64,000 nucleotides of DNA from Clostridia bacterium (GCA_016938675.1 JAFGUF010000033.1:1-64000), one strand, 5' to 3'; shown: positions 1 through 10,118, counted from the first letter of the stretch. Notes: generated by a model not told the origin, from the sequence alone. Made by a program: numbers and translations.

Positions 1-282
1 AGCTCTGCGAACCTTACCAAGCCTTACTATCTCTATGCTGTCAATTTTAGGGGAATGTACAGGAAATGTCCTCTCCACTCCTATGCCATAGGATACGCGG
101 CGTACGGTGAATGTCTCACGTACTGATCCGTTCTTCTTGGCTATTACTACGCCTTCGAATGCCTGTATTCTTTCCCTTGTGCCTTCTACGACCTTTACGT
201 TTACCTTCACTGTGTCGCCTATGCCGAATTCAGGGATGTCGTCGCGCAGCTGCTCCAGCTCTAATGTCTTAATGTCAATCAT
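1..282 (-). CDS. rplS: 50S ribosomal protein L19, 3' end cut by window edge
   Basis: Reverse-strand translation from ATG at 282: [94 protein letters not shown], typical L19. Confidence 0.93.
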   Translation of the reverse strand, partial: MIDIKTLELEQLRDDIPEFGIGDTVKVNVKVVEGTRERIQAFEGVVIAKKNGSVRETFTVRRVSYGIGVERTFPVHSPKIDSIEIVRLGKVRRA

Positions 283-416
283 TTTCCTTTTACCTCGTTC
301 ATAGACGTTCATATCCCGCTTCTCGCGCCAGAGGACCGCCCGTTTTTATCTGTCAAGTGACAGCCAAAATATTATATCAAATATTATTTTCTTTTGCAAC
401 AATTTAATTCAGCCTG

Positions 417-863
417 CTAATTCCTAAATGCATTTTTCTTGATCTCTGCCACTGCCAGCTGGTCGCACCTATTGTTGTACGCGTTGTCCGAGTGTCCTTT
501 TACCTTTATCCACTTTATCTCGTGCTTTTTAGTATATGCTATCAGCTGCTGCCACAAGTCGCTGTTTAATACCGGCTGCTTCTTTGAATTTTTCCATCCT
601 GTCTTCTGCCAGTTTTCTATCCAGCCCTTTGTAAATCCGTTCACCAGGTAGGCAGAGTCTGAATAAACATTTACTCTGCACTCTCTCTTCAGCGCCGCTA
701 AGCCCTTTATTACTGCAAAGAGTTCCATCCTGTTGTTGGTTGTATGGTCCACAAAGCCGCTCAGTTCCTTTTCATTGCCCTGGTATATCAGTATGGCTGC
801 CCACCCGCCGGGGCCGGGGTTCCCGGAGCAGGCACCATCGGTATATATATTAATTTCTGTCAT
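417..863 (-). CDS. rnhA: Ribonuclease HI
   Basis: IYTDGACSGNPGPGGWAA, TNNRMELFAVIKGL, SDSAYLVNGF and GHSDNAYNNRCDQLA motifs. Confidence 0.95.
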   Translation of the reverse strand: MTEINIYTDGACSGNPGPGGWAAILIYQGNEKELSGFVDHTTNNRMELFAVIKGLAALKRECRVNVYSDSAYLVNGFTKGWIENWQKTGWKNSKKQPVLNSDLWQQLIAYTKKHEIKWIKVKGHSDNAYNNRCDQLAVAEIKKNAFRN

Positions 864-1665
864 CCTGCATCCTTTTCGCTTTTTTTACACACTGGTCAAC
901 AGCCTCAATAACAATACCTCGGAATCCGCTTTTTTCCAGTGACTTAACTGCCTCTATAGTCGTGCCGCCCGGTGAGCATACTCTGTCTTTTAGCTCCGCT
1001 GGGTGCAGCCCTGTTTCCTGCATGGATACCGCAGAGCCCTTTAAAAGCTGTGCCGATAGCTCGTATGCCAGCTCTCTCGGAAGCCCGTGCAGCACGCCAG
1101 CATCAGCTAAGGCCTCCATAAACATAAATACATATGCAGGGCCGCTTCCTGTTATGCCTATTACAGCATCAATTAAATGCTCATCAACATAGAATATTTT
1201 GCCCACTGACGAGAATATTTTCTCAGCTAGTTCAATTTCATCATTTTTTAGCTTATGTCTGCCGCAAAACGCCGTCATTCCCTCACCAACCATTGCAGGC
1301 ATATTCGGCATTGTTCTTAGTATCCTCGTAGAATCCGGAAGCGCTTCCTCCAATTCATCCAATGATACTCCCGCCATTATGGACACAACACACTTATCAT
1401 CCATGCTATCTGCGAAGGCCTGGTATTCCTTCCTGAATACCTGTGGCTTAACCGCCAGAATAATAATATCAGCTGATTCTATAGCGCTTGCATTGTCGCT
1501 GGTTGTTTTTACATCTAGGTCTTTGCTAAGGAATTTTAGCCGGCCTTTGTTGGGGTCTGATACAGTTATACTGCCGGGCTCAGATAGCTTTTCAGCAATC
1601 ATATTTTTCGCAATGGCATAGGCCATATTGCCACCGCCGATAAATGTAATATTTGATTTAATCAT
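850..1665 (-). CDS. proC: Pyrroline-5-carboxylate reductase
   Basis: FIGGGNMAYAI N-terminus and GSGPAYVFMFMEALADAGVLHGLPRELAYELSAQ signature. Confidence 0.93.
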   Translation of the reverse strand: MIKSNITFIGGGNMAYAIAKNMIAEKLSEPGSITVSDPNKGRLKFLSKDLDVKTTSDNASAIESADIIILAVKPQVFRKEYQAFADSMDDKCVVSIMAGVSLDELEEALPDSTRILRTMPNMPAMVGEGMTAFCGRHKLKNDEIELAEKIFSSVGKIFYVDEHLIDAVIGITGSGPAYVFMFMEALADAGVLHGLPRELAYELSAQLLKGSAVSMQETGLHPAELKDRVCSPGGTTIEAVKSLEKSGFRGIVIEAVDQCVKKAKRMQDDRN

Positions 1666-1714
1666 ACTTCCTCCAATAATGTTTCTATGTGTGCATTATT
1701 ATCCTAACTGATGG

Positions 1715-1743
1715 TTGACATATTCATTTGTATAATATATAAT
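1715..1743 (+). promoter_or_regulatory. Sigma70/SigA-type promoter for tRNA-Trp
   Basis: TTGACA (1715-1720), 17-nt spacer, TATAAT (1738-1743), just upstream of the tRNA. Confidence 0.8.
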
Positions 1744-1759
1744 TCAAAAGGTATTTCGT

Positions 1760-1835
1760 AGGGGAGTGGCTCAATTGGTAGAGCATCGGTCTCCAAAACC
1801 GACGGTTGCGTGTTCGAGTCGCGTCTCCCCTGCCA
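1760..1835 (+). tRNA. tRNA-Trp (anticodon CCA), encoded 3' CCA
   Basis: Acceptor AGGGGAG/CTCCCCT, anticodon stem-loop TCGGTCTCCAAAACCGA, T-loop GTTCGAGTC, G discriminator plus CCA. Confidence 0.95.
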
Positions 1836-1840
1836 AAAAA

Positions 1841-1882
1841 AGCAAGGTGTTTTATTTTTTATAAAGCACCTTTTGTTTTGCT
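1841..1882 (+). terminator. Rho-independent terminator after tRNA-Trp
   Basis: AAGGTG...CACCTT stem (1844-1849/1867-1872) followed by TTTTGTTTT. Confidence 0.65.
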
Positions 1883-1958
1883 CTTTTTACTATTACAAAT
1901 AATATCACGGTTAATATTATTAGTAAATAACTTTTGTGTTTAAATATTTATCAGTATA

Positions 1959-3122
1959 CTACAGCGCCAGATTATATATCTTCTCAATATCATTCTTATC
2001 AAGGCTGACAAAATTGCCAATATTGCCTAGCAGCGTGCATTTCTCCGCCATCTTCTCTATGCTCTCTGCGCCAACGCCCACTTCCCCAAGGCTGACAGGC
2101 AGGCCTAGTGATGCAAAGAATTTTTTGAGGTTCTCTATACCCTGCAGTGCGATTTCTTCATCGGTATACCCTTCTTCATTTGCGCCCATAACGCGCACTG
2201 CGAACTTTTTAAATCTAGCAATATCGTGCTTATATACGTATTTCATCCATGCAGGGCACATAATGGATAGTGTCGCGCCGTGAGCTACGTCGAACATTGC
2301 GCCAATTTCATGTCCCATGCCATGCGATGACCAGTCGCCGATTCTTCCTGTTGAAAGCAGGTTATTGTGTGCTATTGTCCCAGCCCACATTATGTTTGCG
2401 CGCAGCTCGTAGTCGCCTGGGGCTTCTATTGCTTTCGGTGCGTTTTCCATCACGCTCAACAGCACAGCCTCGCACAGCCTGTCAGTTATGTCCACGTCCT
2501 GCACATTGGTAAAATACCGTTCAATATCGTGCATCATTATGTCAGCCGCTCCGCATACCGTCTGATACTTTGGTACGCTGCATGTAAGCTCCGGATTCAA
2601 TATGGAAAACACGGGTATCACGCACTCGGAATTGTACGCCCTTTTATATCCGGTTTCATCATTTGTTATTACTGAGCCTGTGCTTGCCTCGGAGCCCGCC
2701 GCAGCAATAGTAAGAATAGTGGCCACAGGCAATGCCTGCTCGAAGCTGTCCTTCTCCAAATATAAGTCCCACACATCACCAGAATATTTCGCTCCCACTG
2801 CTATTGCCTTTGCCGAATCTATCGGGCTGCCTCCGCCCACTGCCAGCACCAGCTCAATATTCTTCTCCCTGCAGATATCAATCCCCTTATATACAAGCGA
2901 AAGCCTCGGATTGGGCTTTACTCCGCCGAGCAGAGTGTATTCAACGCCAGCATCTTTAAGCGATTGCTCAATTTCTCCAAGCAGTCCGTCCTTTTTTATT
3001 CTTTCACTGCCGTATACTATTAATATATTCTTTGCGTATTCCGCAACTTTCATACCTATTTGTTTATGTGTACCTTTGCCGAATATTATGTTGGTCGGCT
3101 GGCTATATTCAAAATTTATCAT
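1959..3122 (-). CDS. Iron-containing alcohol dehydrogenase (butanol dehydrogenase-like)
   Basis: ELVLAVGGGSPIDSAKAIAVGA and HGMGHEIGAMFDVAHGATLSIMCPAWM family-III ADH signatures. Confidence 0.9.
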   Translation of the reverse strand: MINFEYSQPTNIIFGKGTHKQIGMKVAEYAKNILIVYGSERIKKDGLLGEIEQSLKDAGVEYTLLGGVKPNPRLSLVYKGIDICREKNIELVLAVGGGSPIDSAKAIAVGAKYSGDVWDLYLEKDSFEQALPVATILTIAAAGSEASTGSVITNDETGYKRAYNSECVIPVFSILNPELTCSVPKYQTVCGAADIMMHDIERYFTNVQDVDITDRLCEAVLLSVMENAPKAIEAPGDYELRANIMWAGTIAHNNLLSTGRIGDWSSHGMGHEIGAMFDVAHGATLSIMCPAWMKYVYKHDIARFKKFAVRVMGANEEGYTDEEIALQGIENLKKFFASLGLPVSLGEVGVGAESIEKMAEKCTLLGNIGNFVSLDKNDIEKIYNLAL

Positions 3123-3308
3123 ACATTTTCTCCTTTTGCATTTTCTTTATTATAACATATCACAAAAATTTGTAATCCCCTATTTAACGGACTCCGTTCT
3201 CCTAGAATCCTACAGTATGCTCCAAACAAATTATTTGACTTTATTTTAGCCCCGCAATAGTATAGAATGGGTATAGGAAAAAATATACCGCGGAGAGCAA
3301 AGTGAAAT

Positions 3309-3728
3309 ATGGAAAATAATTTTAAGAAAATATATGGCGTTATGGGCATAATCGGCGAAGCAATAGGCATCGGTGCGTTCATTTTGGCCATAAGCAAAAA
3401 TGTATTTGCAAACACAAGCTATGTAGTATTAATATCTGCACTTTTTGTGCTGCTAATCATTGCACGCGTGATTTCGCTGTTTAAAAACTCAAAAATCTTT
3501 TCAGGAATAGGCGAATTCTATATGTCCATAGTCAAGGGGCATATTTCTCTGATGCTCGGAGCATGCATAATGATATCCGTACTGATGTTCATCAATGGCA
3601 AGGCCTTTTCTGATACAATAGTTATCCTTGTAATAACTGCGGTATTCATGTCAACAATGCTGATGTTCATGATCGGCACCTTTGAAAAAATAAGAAAACT
3701 CTCCGAAGAAAGCGAGAAGGAAGAATAA
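3309..3728 (+). CDS. Small multi-pass membrane protein of unknown function
   Basis: About four hydrophobic segments; stop codon directly abuts the hflX start (TAA|ATG). Confidence 0.65.
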   Translation: MENNFKKIYGVMGIIGEAIGIGAFILAISKNVFANTSYVVLISALFVLLIIARVISLFKNSKIFSGIGEFYMSIVKGHISLMLGACIMISVLMFINGKAFSDTIVILVITAVFMSTMLMFMIGTFEKIRKLSEESEKEE

Positions 3729-5543
3729 ATGGAAGACCAGGAATACGGAAAAGTCCACGGAAATATAGAGGGCATAAAAAAATCAATACTTAGTGAACTG
3801 GAGGAACTTTACTCTGCGGACATGGAGCTGCTTCGGCACAAATTCATATCCGACGATGTAACATATAAGCTCTGCCAGATAACTGAAAAAATCAACAAGG
3901 AAATATCCATATATATTGCCCGTGACGGAATGGTTATGGATGTATCTATCGGTTCTCACGACAGGGTAGGCCTGCCGGACATAAGGGTGCGCAGAGGCAA
4001 GCGCCGACTGACAGGCGTGCGCTGCATACATACCCACCCGGGGCAAAGCGGCACATTGTCAGACGTTGATATTAAAACCCTTCACAGAATGCGCTTTGAC
4101 TCAATGGCAGCAATAGGTGTAAGAGACGGCCTGGCTACGTCCATGCAGGCAGCCATATTAACCGAGCTTAAGGAAAACGGTGAATACGAATCCACTCTTT
4201 ACGGGCCATACCAATACAACAGTATACCCCACCAGAAGCTGCTGGATGAAATAGAGTATGCAGCTGAGCATATAGGCAAAACGGCCAATATACTAGATAG
4301 CCTGGAAAAAGAGGAAGAGAAAGCTATCCTTGTAGGTGTAGTACCTTCAAGCGACGACACCTCATCAATTGAGGAGCTTGCACGCCTTGCTGACACTGCA
4401 GGCGCCCAGGTTATACTAAGGGAGCTGCAGGTGCGGCATAAAATTGACTCCGCAACATATATCGGAAAAGGCAAGGTTTCGGAACTTTCGCTGGTTAGAC
4501 AATCAACCGATGCCAATCTATTTATATTTGACGACGAATTATCCGGAGCGCAGATCAGAAATCTGGAAAGAGAACTAGGCTGCAAGGTAATAGACCGCAC
4601 AGCATTGATACTGGATATTTTCGCTGCCCGTGCTACGACCCACGAAGGCAAGCTGCAGGTGGAGCTTGCGCAGTATAAATACCGCCTGCCACGCCTTGCA
4701 GGAACAGGAGTTCAACTTTCCCGCCTAGGCGGCGGCATAGGCACCAGAGGCCCGGGTGAATCTAAACTCGAGACTGACAGAAGGGCGATACACAGCAGAA
4801 TACACGACCTTGAATCCCAGGTTAGCCGGCTAAAAAAACGTCGCGACATCAACAGAATGCAGCGGGTTAAAAACGCTGTGCCAATAATTGCCTTGGTTGG
4901 CTATACAAACGCCGGCAAAAGCACATTGCTAAATGCTATAACCAAAAGCAATGTCAACGCAGAAGATAAACTCTTCGCTACACTTGACCCGGTAACAAGA
5001 AGCATGAGTCTTCCTAACGGAACAGAAATCCTCGTGACCGACACCGTAGGTTTCATTAATAAATTGCCCCATGATCTAGTCGACGCCTTCCGCTCCACAC
5101 TGGAGGAAGCTGTGCATGCGGATATACTTATCCATGTTGTGGACAGCTCTTCGCCCGAAATGATGATGCAGTTCAATGTGGCAAAGCAGGTGCTGGATTC
5201 CTTAGGGGCTGGCGACAAGAAAAGAATAGTCGCATTAAACAAAATTGACATTGCAGATCAAGACAATCTGCCGCTTTTTGATCATGGTGAGACAGTCGTG
5301 CGCATCAGCGCCTTCAACGGAACAGGTCTTGATAAGCTCTTTTCCGAAATAGAAACTATACTCAATGAAAACACAAAAGTGATTGAAATAACCATACCTT
5401 ACTCAAAAGGAACCCTTTCAAACTATGTCTTTGACAACGCGGAAATCATAGAAAAGGAATACAAGGATGAGGGCGTTTACCTGAAAGCGCGGGTATCAAA
5501 CGAAATGGATATGAAAATAGCCTCCGCCCTAAAGGAGCAATAG
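3729..5543 (+). CDS. hflX: GTPase HflX with N-terminal JAMM/MPN-like domain
   Basis: HflX core: GGGIGTRGPGESKLETDRR, GYTNAGKSTLLNAIT, DTVGFINKLPHDLVDAFRSTLEE, NKID. N-terminal approx. 190 aa contains IHTHPGQSGTLSDVD. Confidence 0.93.
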   Translation: MEDQEYGKVHGNIEGIKKSILSELEELYSADMELLRHKFISDDVTYKLCQITEKINKEISIYIARDGMVMDVSIGSHDRVGLPDIRVRRGKRRLTGVRCIHTHPGQSGTLSDVDIKTLHRMRFDSMAAIGVRDGLATSMQAAILTELKENGEYESTLYGPYQYNSIPHQKLLDEIEYAAEHIGKTANILDSLEKEEEKAILVGVVPSSDDTSSIEELARLADTAGAQVILRELQVRHKIDSATYIGKGKVSELSLVRQSTDANLFIFDDELSGAQIRNLERELGCKVIDRTALILDIFAARATTHEGKLQVELAQYKYRLPRLAGTGVQLSRLGGGIGTRGPGESKLETDRRAIHSRIHDLESQVSRLKKRRDINRMQRVKNAVPIIALVGYTNAGKSTLLNAITKSNVNAEDKLFATLDPVTRSMSLPNGTEILVTDTVGFINKLPHDLVDAFRSTLEEAVHADILIHVVDSSSPEMMMQFNVAKQVLDSLGAGDKKRIVALNKIDIADQDNLPLFDHGETVVRISAFNGTGLDKLFSEIETILNENTKVIEITIPYSKGTLSNYVFDNAEIIEKEYKDEGVYLKARVSNEMDMKIASALKEQ

Positions 5544-5545
5544 CG

Positions 5546-7258
5546 TTGGATACTTTCTGCCTTGTAGCTCTGAACTCACAGTATGTGCACACGAACCTTG
5601 CAGTAAGGCTTATTAAAAACACTGATCAATACAATAATACCTGTATTATAGAGCATACTATAAACAATCAAATGGACCTAGTGCTCGAAGATATCGTACT
5701 TAAAAGTCCAACATGCGTGATATTTTCATGCTATATCTGGAACATTGAATATGTTATGCTGCTGTCATCAAGCATAAAGAAAATCCTTCCTGATTCATCC
5801 ATTGTTTTGGCAGGGCCGGAGGTTAACTACAACGGAAAAGAAATACTCCGTCAGCATTCATATATTGACATAGTATGTGCAGGCCCCGGAGAAATAATAT
5901 TCCCGCAGCTGCAGGATGGCATTATGCTTAGGGATTTAGTTCCAGTAGAAGGCATATGCTATCGGCAGGAAAATGAAATACGCGAAAACCCCATCGTAAG
6001 CAAATATGATATAAACACACAGAAATTCCCCTACTATGATATTGAGGATGTAAAGGACAGAATACTGTATTTTGAAACAAGCAGAGGCTGCCCATATAAC
6101 TGCTCCTACTGCATATCATCCATAACAAAGGGTGTTGATTTTATGTCGATTGAAAAGGTGGAGGAAAGTTTCGAAATATTCTTCAGGCACAATGTAAACC
6201 AGGTCAAGCTCGTGGACAGAACGTTTAATTATCCTTTGAAGAGAGCGGTACAAATAATTGAAATAATGCTCAAACTCAAAGATAAATATCCAGATTCAAC
6301 TACATCATTCCACTGCGAACTCAATCCTCTCCTTATAAATGATGAGTTTGTTAAGCTTTTGAAAAAAGCCCCTGATAATTTTCTACAGTTTGAAATAGGT
6401 GTGCAGTCAACAAATCCTCATACATTGAAAGAAATTAACAGGGATTTCAACCTCGAAAAACAATATGAAAATATATCAAAACTTACCGAGCTTAAAAACA
6501 TAAAAGTATTCGTGGACTTAATAGCAGGACTGCCCCACGAAACATTTGATATATTTAAAAAATCTTTCAACGATACATATCTTCTGGGTGCTGGCGGGCT
6601 GCATCTCGGCTTCCTTAAGGTGCTCAAGGGATCAGAAATGGAGAAAAACGCAGAAAACCACGGAATAGAGTACAGCAGCTATGCCCCATACAAAATACTT
6701 AGATCGACATATATCTCCTTTGAGGAATTATGCAGGCTTGAAAAAATCGAGAGCCTGGTAGATACCTACTACAATTCAGGGAGATTTGTAAATAGCCTGA
6801 GATATGCATTGGCATTTTTTGATTCACCATTCAGTTTCTATGACCATTTCAGAATGTATCTAGAAAAAAGGTACTACTTTATAAAGCCGCATAAGTTTAT
6901 CACATACTATGATTTTCTTAATGATTTTCTTTCGGAAATTGGGGCTGTTAACACGGAATATCTGGAAAATTTACTTCTTCATGACTATGCATGCCACTCA
7001 AAGCCCAGAAGCTACCCAAAATGCATCAAAAGCGCATACAGCGAAAAAAAGAAAAAAGCTGTAAGAGAATTCTTCAGCAATAATGAATATATAGAAAAAT
7101 ACCTGCCTCACTTAGCCGGAATGCCTTCTGGCAGCATAAGCAGGATATGCAATATCGAAATCTTTAATTTTGATATTCTTGAAAAAGAAATATCTGAAAA
7201 AGATATAGTTGTTTTATACGATTACAAGGACAAAACCAAAGTGTACAAAGTCCTTTGA
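5546..7258 (+). CDS. B12-binding-domain radical SAM protein (DUF4080-type)
   Basis: TTG start with GGAGCAA upstream; N-terminal cobalamin-binding-like domain; ETSRGCPYNCSYC radical SAM CxxxCxxC; DLIAGLPHE. Confidence 0.85.
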   Translation: MDTFCLVALNSQYVHTNLAVRLIKNTDQYNNTCIIEHTINNQMDLVLEDIVLKSPTCVIFSCYIWNIEYVMLLSSSIKKILPDSSIVLAGPEVNYNGKEILRQHSYIDIVCAGPGEIIFPQLQDGIMLRDLVPVEGICYRQENEIRENPIVSKYDINTQKFPYYDIEDVKDRILYFETSRGCPYNCSYCISSITKGVDFMSIEKVEESFEIFFRHNVNQVKLVDRTFNYPLKRAVQIIEIMLKLKDKYPDSTTSFHCELNPLLINDEFVKLLKKAPDNFLQFEIGVQSTNPHTLKEINRDFNLEKQYENISKLTELKNIKVFVDLIAGLPHETFDIFKKSFNDTYLLGAGGLHLGFLKVLKGSEMEKNAENHGIEYSSYAPYKILRSTYISFEELCRLEKIESLVDTYYNSGRFVNSLRYALAFFDSPFSFYDHFRMYLEKRYYFIKPHKFITYYDFLNDFLSEIGAVNTEYLENLLLHDYACHSKPRSYPKCIKSAYSEKKKKAVREFFSNNEYIEKYLPHLAGMPSGSISRICNIEIFNFDILEKEISEKDIVVLYDYKDKTKVYKVL

Positions 7259-7259
7259 T

Positions 7260-8603
7260 TTACCCTTTCTTTATTATATTAAGCAGCGCGTCTGATATCT
7301 TCGGGTCAAACTGCGAACCAGTGCAGCGCTTCACCTCGTCAATAGCATCCTGCTGGGTCATCTTCCTTTTCACGTATGGGCTGTTCAGCATATTGTCATA
7401 TGAATCAACCAGTGTGAGAATTCTAGCTATTAGTGGAATTTCCTCGCCTTTAAGCCCTGAAGGATACCCTGTTCCGTCATATCTTTCGTGGTGGCACTTC
7501 ACTATTTCTGCAATGTGATACATATCTCCAAGGCCGTAAATTATCCTGTACGATGTGACAGGATGCTGCCTTACTATATCCCATTCTTCGTCTGTTAGCG
7601 GCCCCTGCTTCCCAAGGATTTCATCCGGGATTGCAACCTTGCCAATATCGTGCATTTCAGCCGCTACTGAAAGTGTATTCTTCTGTTCCTGATTAAGACC
7701 CAGTTCTTCGCCAAGAGAGAGCGCCAGCCCTTTTACTCTGGATATATGAGCAGATGTTTCAAAGTTTTTCTTTGATAATAGATTCTTTAGGTTTTGTATA
7801 ATAGAGGCGTTAAATTTCGTACTCTCCACTATTCTGTTGGCATACAGGTTTTGCTCCGCTTGCTTAATCAAAAGTGTTGCACGCTCATTCTCGCTCTCTT
7901 TATATGCTATTCCAATCGAGAAACTTGGCGGAATCATCGATTCAGTTTCTTCGCTGCACATTGCTTCAATCTTGCCCAATATCTCCTGCCTGCAGTTTTC
8001 GCCGCAGAGAGGGCAAAGCAGAAGGAATTCATCTCCGTTCATCCTAAAAAGCTTGCTGTCTACAGGGGATGCGCTGTTGATTATTATTGTGCACTTTTTC
8101 AGCAGTGCATCGCCTTCAGCATAGCCGAAGGCCTCATTTGTGAGCTTCATTCCGTTTACATCAAACATTATTATGGATATTGGCAGGTTTTCCGGTCTGT
8201 CTATCTCCTTAAGCGCTGTCTCCAAATTGTGCCTGTAATGTGTATTCGTCAGCATATCATACTGTGAAGTATGCTGCTCTTTCCTTCTGCTCTGCTGCTT
8301 TTCGGTGTAGTCATTTATACCTATAAATATATTGCCGGCCTTCTTAAGGCAGGCTATCTTAGCCCATTTCATTTTAAGGTTAGGACTGAAAACCGCAAAC
8401 ACTCCGTCTACCTTTTCTTCATCGCATTTCAGGAAATATTCCATCTTTGCAATGTCAGGCTGCGATACTATGGAAAGAACATTACTGCTGCCCTCCGGCA
8501 ATATATTGCTGGGCATTAGTGTATTTCCGTCCTTATCGACTGATAGGACGTGCTCATATACCATAGAAAGTACATTTAATACGCTGCTTACATCATTACT
8601 CAT
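7260..8603 (-). CDS. GGDEF/HD-GYP domain signalling protein
   Basis: FRMNGDEFLLLCP (degenerate GGDEF); HDIGKVAIPDEIL...HHERYDGTGYPSGLKGEEIPL (intact HD-GYP). Confidence 0.9.
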   Translation of the reverse strand: MSNDVSSVLNVLSMVYEHVLSVDKDGNTLMPSNILPEGSSNVLSIVSQPDIAKMEYFLKCDEEKVDGVFAVFSPNLKMKWAKIACLKKAGNIFIGINDYTEKQQSRRKEQHTSQYDMLTNTHYRHNLETALKEIDRPENLPISIIMFDVNGMKLTNEAFGYAEGDALLKKCTIIINSASPVDSKLFRMNGDEFLLLCPLCGENCRQEILGKIEAMCSEETESMIPPSFSIGIAYKESENERATLLIKQAEQNLYANRIVESTKFNASIIQNLKNLLSKKNFETSAHISRVKGLALSLGEELGLNQEQKNTLSVAAEMHDIGKVAIPDEILGKQGPLTDEEWDIVRQHPVTSYRIIYGLGDMYHIAEIVKCHHERYDGTGYPSGLKGEEIPLIARILTLVDSYDNMLNSPYVKRKMTQQDAIDEVKRCTGSQFDPKISDALLNIIKKG

Positions 8604-9975
8604 AATCTTTTAATATCCTGTTCACTTTTTGTATGTCACCTGCGCCTAATGTAATTATTATATCATCTTTGTCCGATAATTCCAAAGCCTTTGCCGCTGC
8701 TTCCTCAAACGAATCCGCGTAAAAGCATCTTTCCCCCGGATTCTCTTGGATAACTTTTTTAACCAAGTCTTTTGAGTGCACGCTTCCATCGTCCAATTCT
8801 CTTGCAGCATAAATGTCTGTTATTATCAGTTCATCCGCATTGCCGAATGCCGCAGCAAAGTCATCTAGCAGCGCTCTGGTGCGAGTGTATGTATGCGGCT
8901 GGAATACCGCTATCACTTTCCCCGTTGTCCTGTCTTTAGCAGCTGATAAAGTCGCCTTCACCTCTCTAGGGTGATGGGCATAATCGTGGAATACTTCTGC
9001 TCCATTTTTTAGCTGGCCGCTCTTTTCAAACCGCCTCTTTGCTCCTTTATATTCTCCTACAGCTTTGCAGGCACACTGAATGTCGCATTCGCATACGAAC
9101 GCGCTTGCAATTGCCGCACAAGCGTTGTATACATTGTGTCGACCGGGTGCGCTTAAGCTGACATGGTGTTCCACCCCGTTACGCAGCAAATCGAAATCCC
9201 AGCATCCGCTGCTGCCCTTTTTTAGGTTAACAGCTTTGAAATCCGCATCGTTTTCTATTCCGAAAGTTATTGCTTTGCAGCTCCTACTCTTCGCGGCAAT
9301 TAATGTGTTTTCATCATCAGCATTGAGTACAACAACCCCGTCAGCAGGCAGCTTATTTATATATGTCCTGTATGAATCTATAATGTCATCTAAATCCTCG
9401 AAGAAATCCAGATGGTCCTCGTCTATGTTAAGTATGGCTGCGCCCGTCAGGGACAACCGGTGATAGTTGTTCTTGTATTCACAGGCTTCGGTAATGAATA
9501 TATCTCCGCCGTGCTTTGTCGCTCCGCCAATCAAATCCAGCTCTCCGCCCAAATGAGCAGTCGGGTCTTTGCCGCAAAGTTCAAGTATAGTTACAAGCAT
9601 GGATGAGCATGTCGTCTTTCCGTGCATTCCCGATACGCCAAAGGCAATCCGCGCGTTTTCCATCAGCTGGGATAATAGCTCAGTACGCTCCATTACGGGC
9701 ACGCCCTTTTCCCTTGCTGCCTGAAGTTCCGGGTTGTCTTTTGATATAGCTGAGTTTATAACGATCAGCCCGGCGCCCTCTTCCTGCCCCGCCTTATGAG
9801 GAGTGTAGCACTTTGCGCCCATTTTCTCCAGGTCATCGAAGCACTCTGAGTAGCTCATGTCTGAACCTGTCACTTCATAACCATCCATCAGCAAAAGCTG
9901 CGCTAAGCCTCTCATGGATATCCCGCCTATACCTATAAAATGAATTTTCTTATCCTTAAAATCCGCTATTCTCAT
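8596..9975 (-). CDS. murC: UDP-N-acetylmuramate--L-alanine ligase
   Basis: IHFIGIGGISMRGLAQLL, GVSGMHGKTTCSSM, HDYAHHPREVKATL, FQPHTYTRTRALLDDFA. Confidence 0.95.
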   Translation of the reverse strand: MRIADFKDKKIHFIGIGGISMRGLAQLLLMDGYEVTGSDMSYSECFDDLEKMGAKCYTPHKAGQEEGAGLIVINSAISKDNPELQAAREKGVPVMERTELLSQLMENARIAFGVSGMHGKTTCSSMLVTILELCGKDPTAHLGGELDLIGGATKHGGDIFITEACEYKNNYHRLSLTGAAILNIDEDHLDFFEDLDDIIDSYRTYINKLPADGVVVLNADDENTLIAAKSRSCKAITFGIENDADFKAVNLKKGSSGCWDFDLLRNGVEHHVSLSAPGRHNVYNACAAIASAFVCECDIQCACKAVGEYKGAKRRFEKSGQLKNGAEVFHDYAHHPREVKATLSAAKDRTTGKVIAVFQPHTYTRTRALLDDFAAAFGNADELIITDIYAARELDDGSVHSKDLVKKVIQENPGERCFYADSFEEAAAKALELSDKDDIIITLGAGDIQKVNRILKDYE

Positions 9976-10118
9976 TCATGTATCCTTTTTGTATTTTTGC
10001 TGTCTCTGCCTTTTTTAATATTAATACTCGCATAATGATTTGTCAAAAGATTTGTTCCCGGCAATCACGCTATATGTGAACCACTGATATAATTATTTCT
10101 GTCACTCGCAATTAACAA

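Noticed and set aside
1199-1621. 140-aa plus-strand ORF
   Set aside because: Fully antisense to proC, low-complexity Ser-rich translation, no plausible family; a by-product of codon bias on the other strand.
2602-3249. 215-aa plus-strand ORF
   Set aside because: Antisense to the iron-containing ADH; no motif or supported start.
3119-3415. 98-aa minus-strand ORF spanning the divergent intergenic region
   Set aside because: Overlaps the plus-strand membrane protein gene start and includes promoter-like DNA; no ribosome-binding site or family.
4199-4651. 150-aa minus-strand ORF
   Set aside because: Antisense to the well-supported hflX; no recognisable domain.
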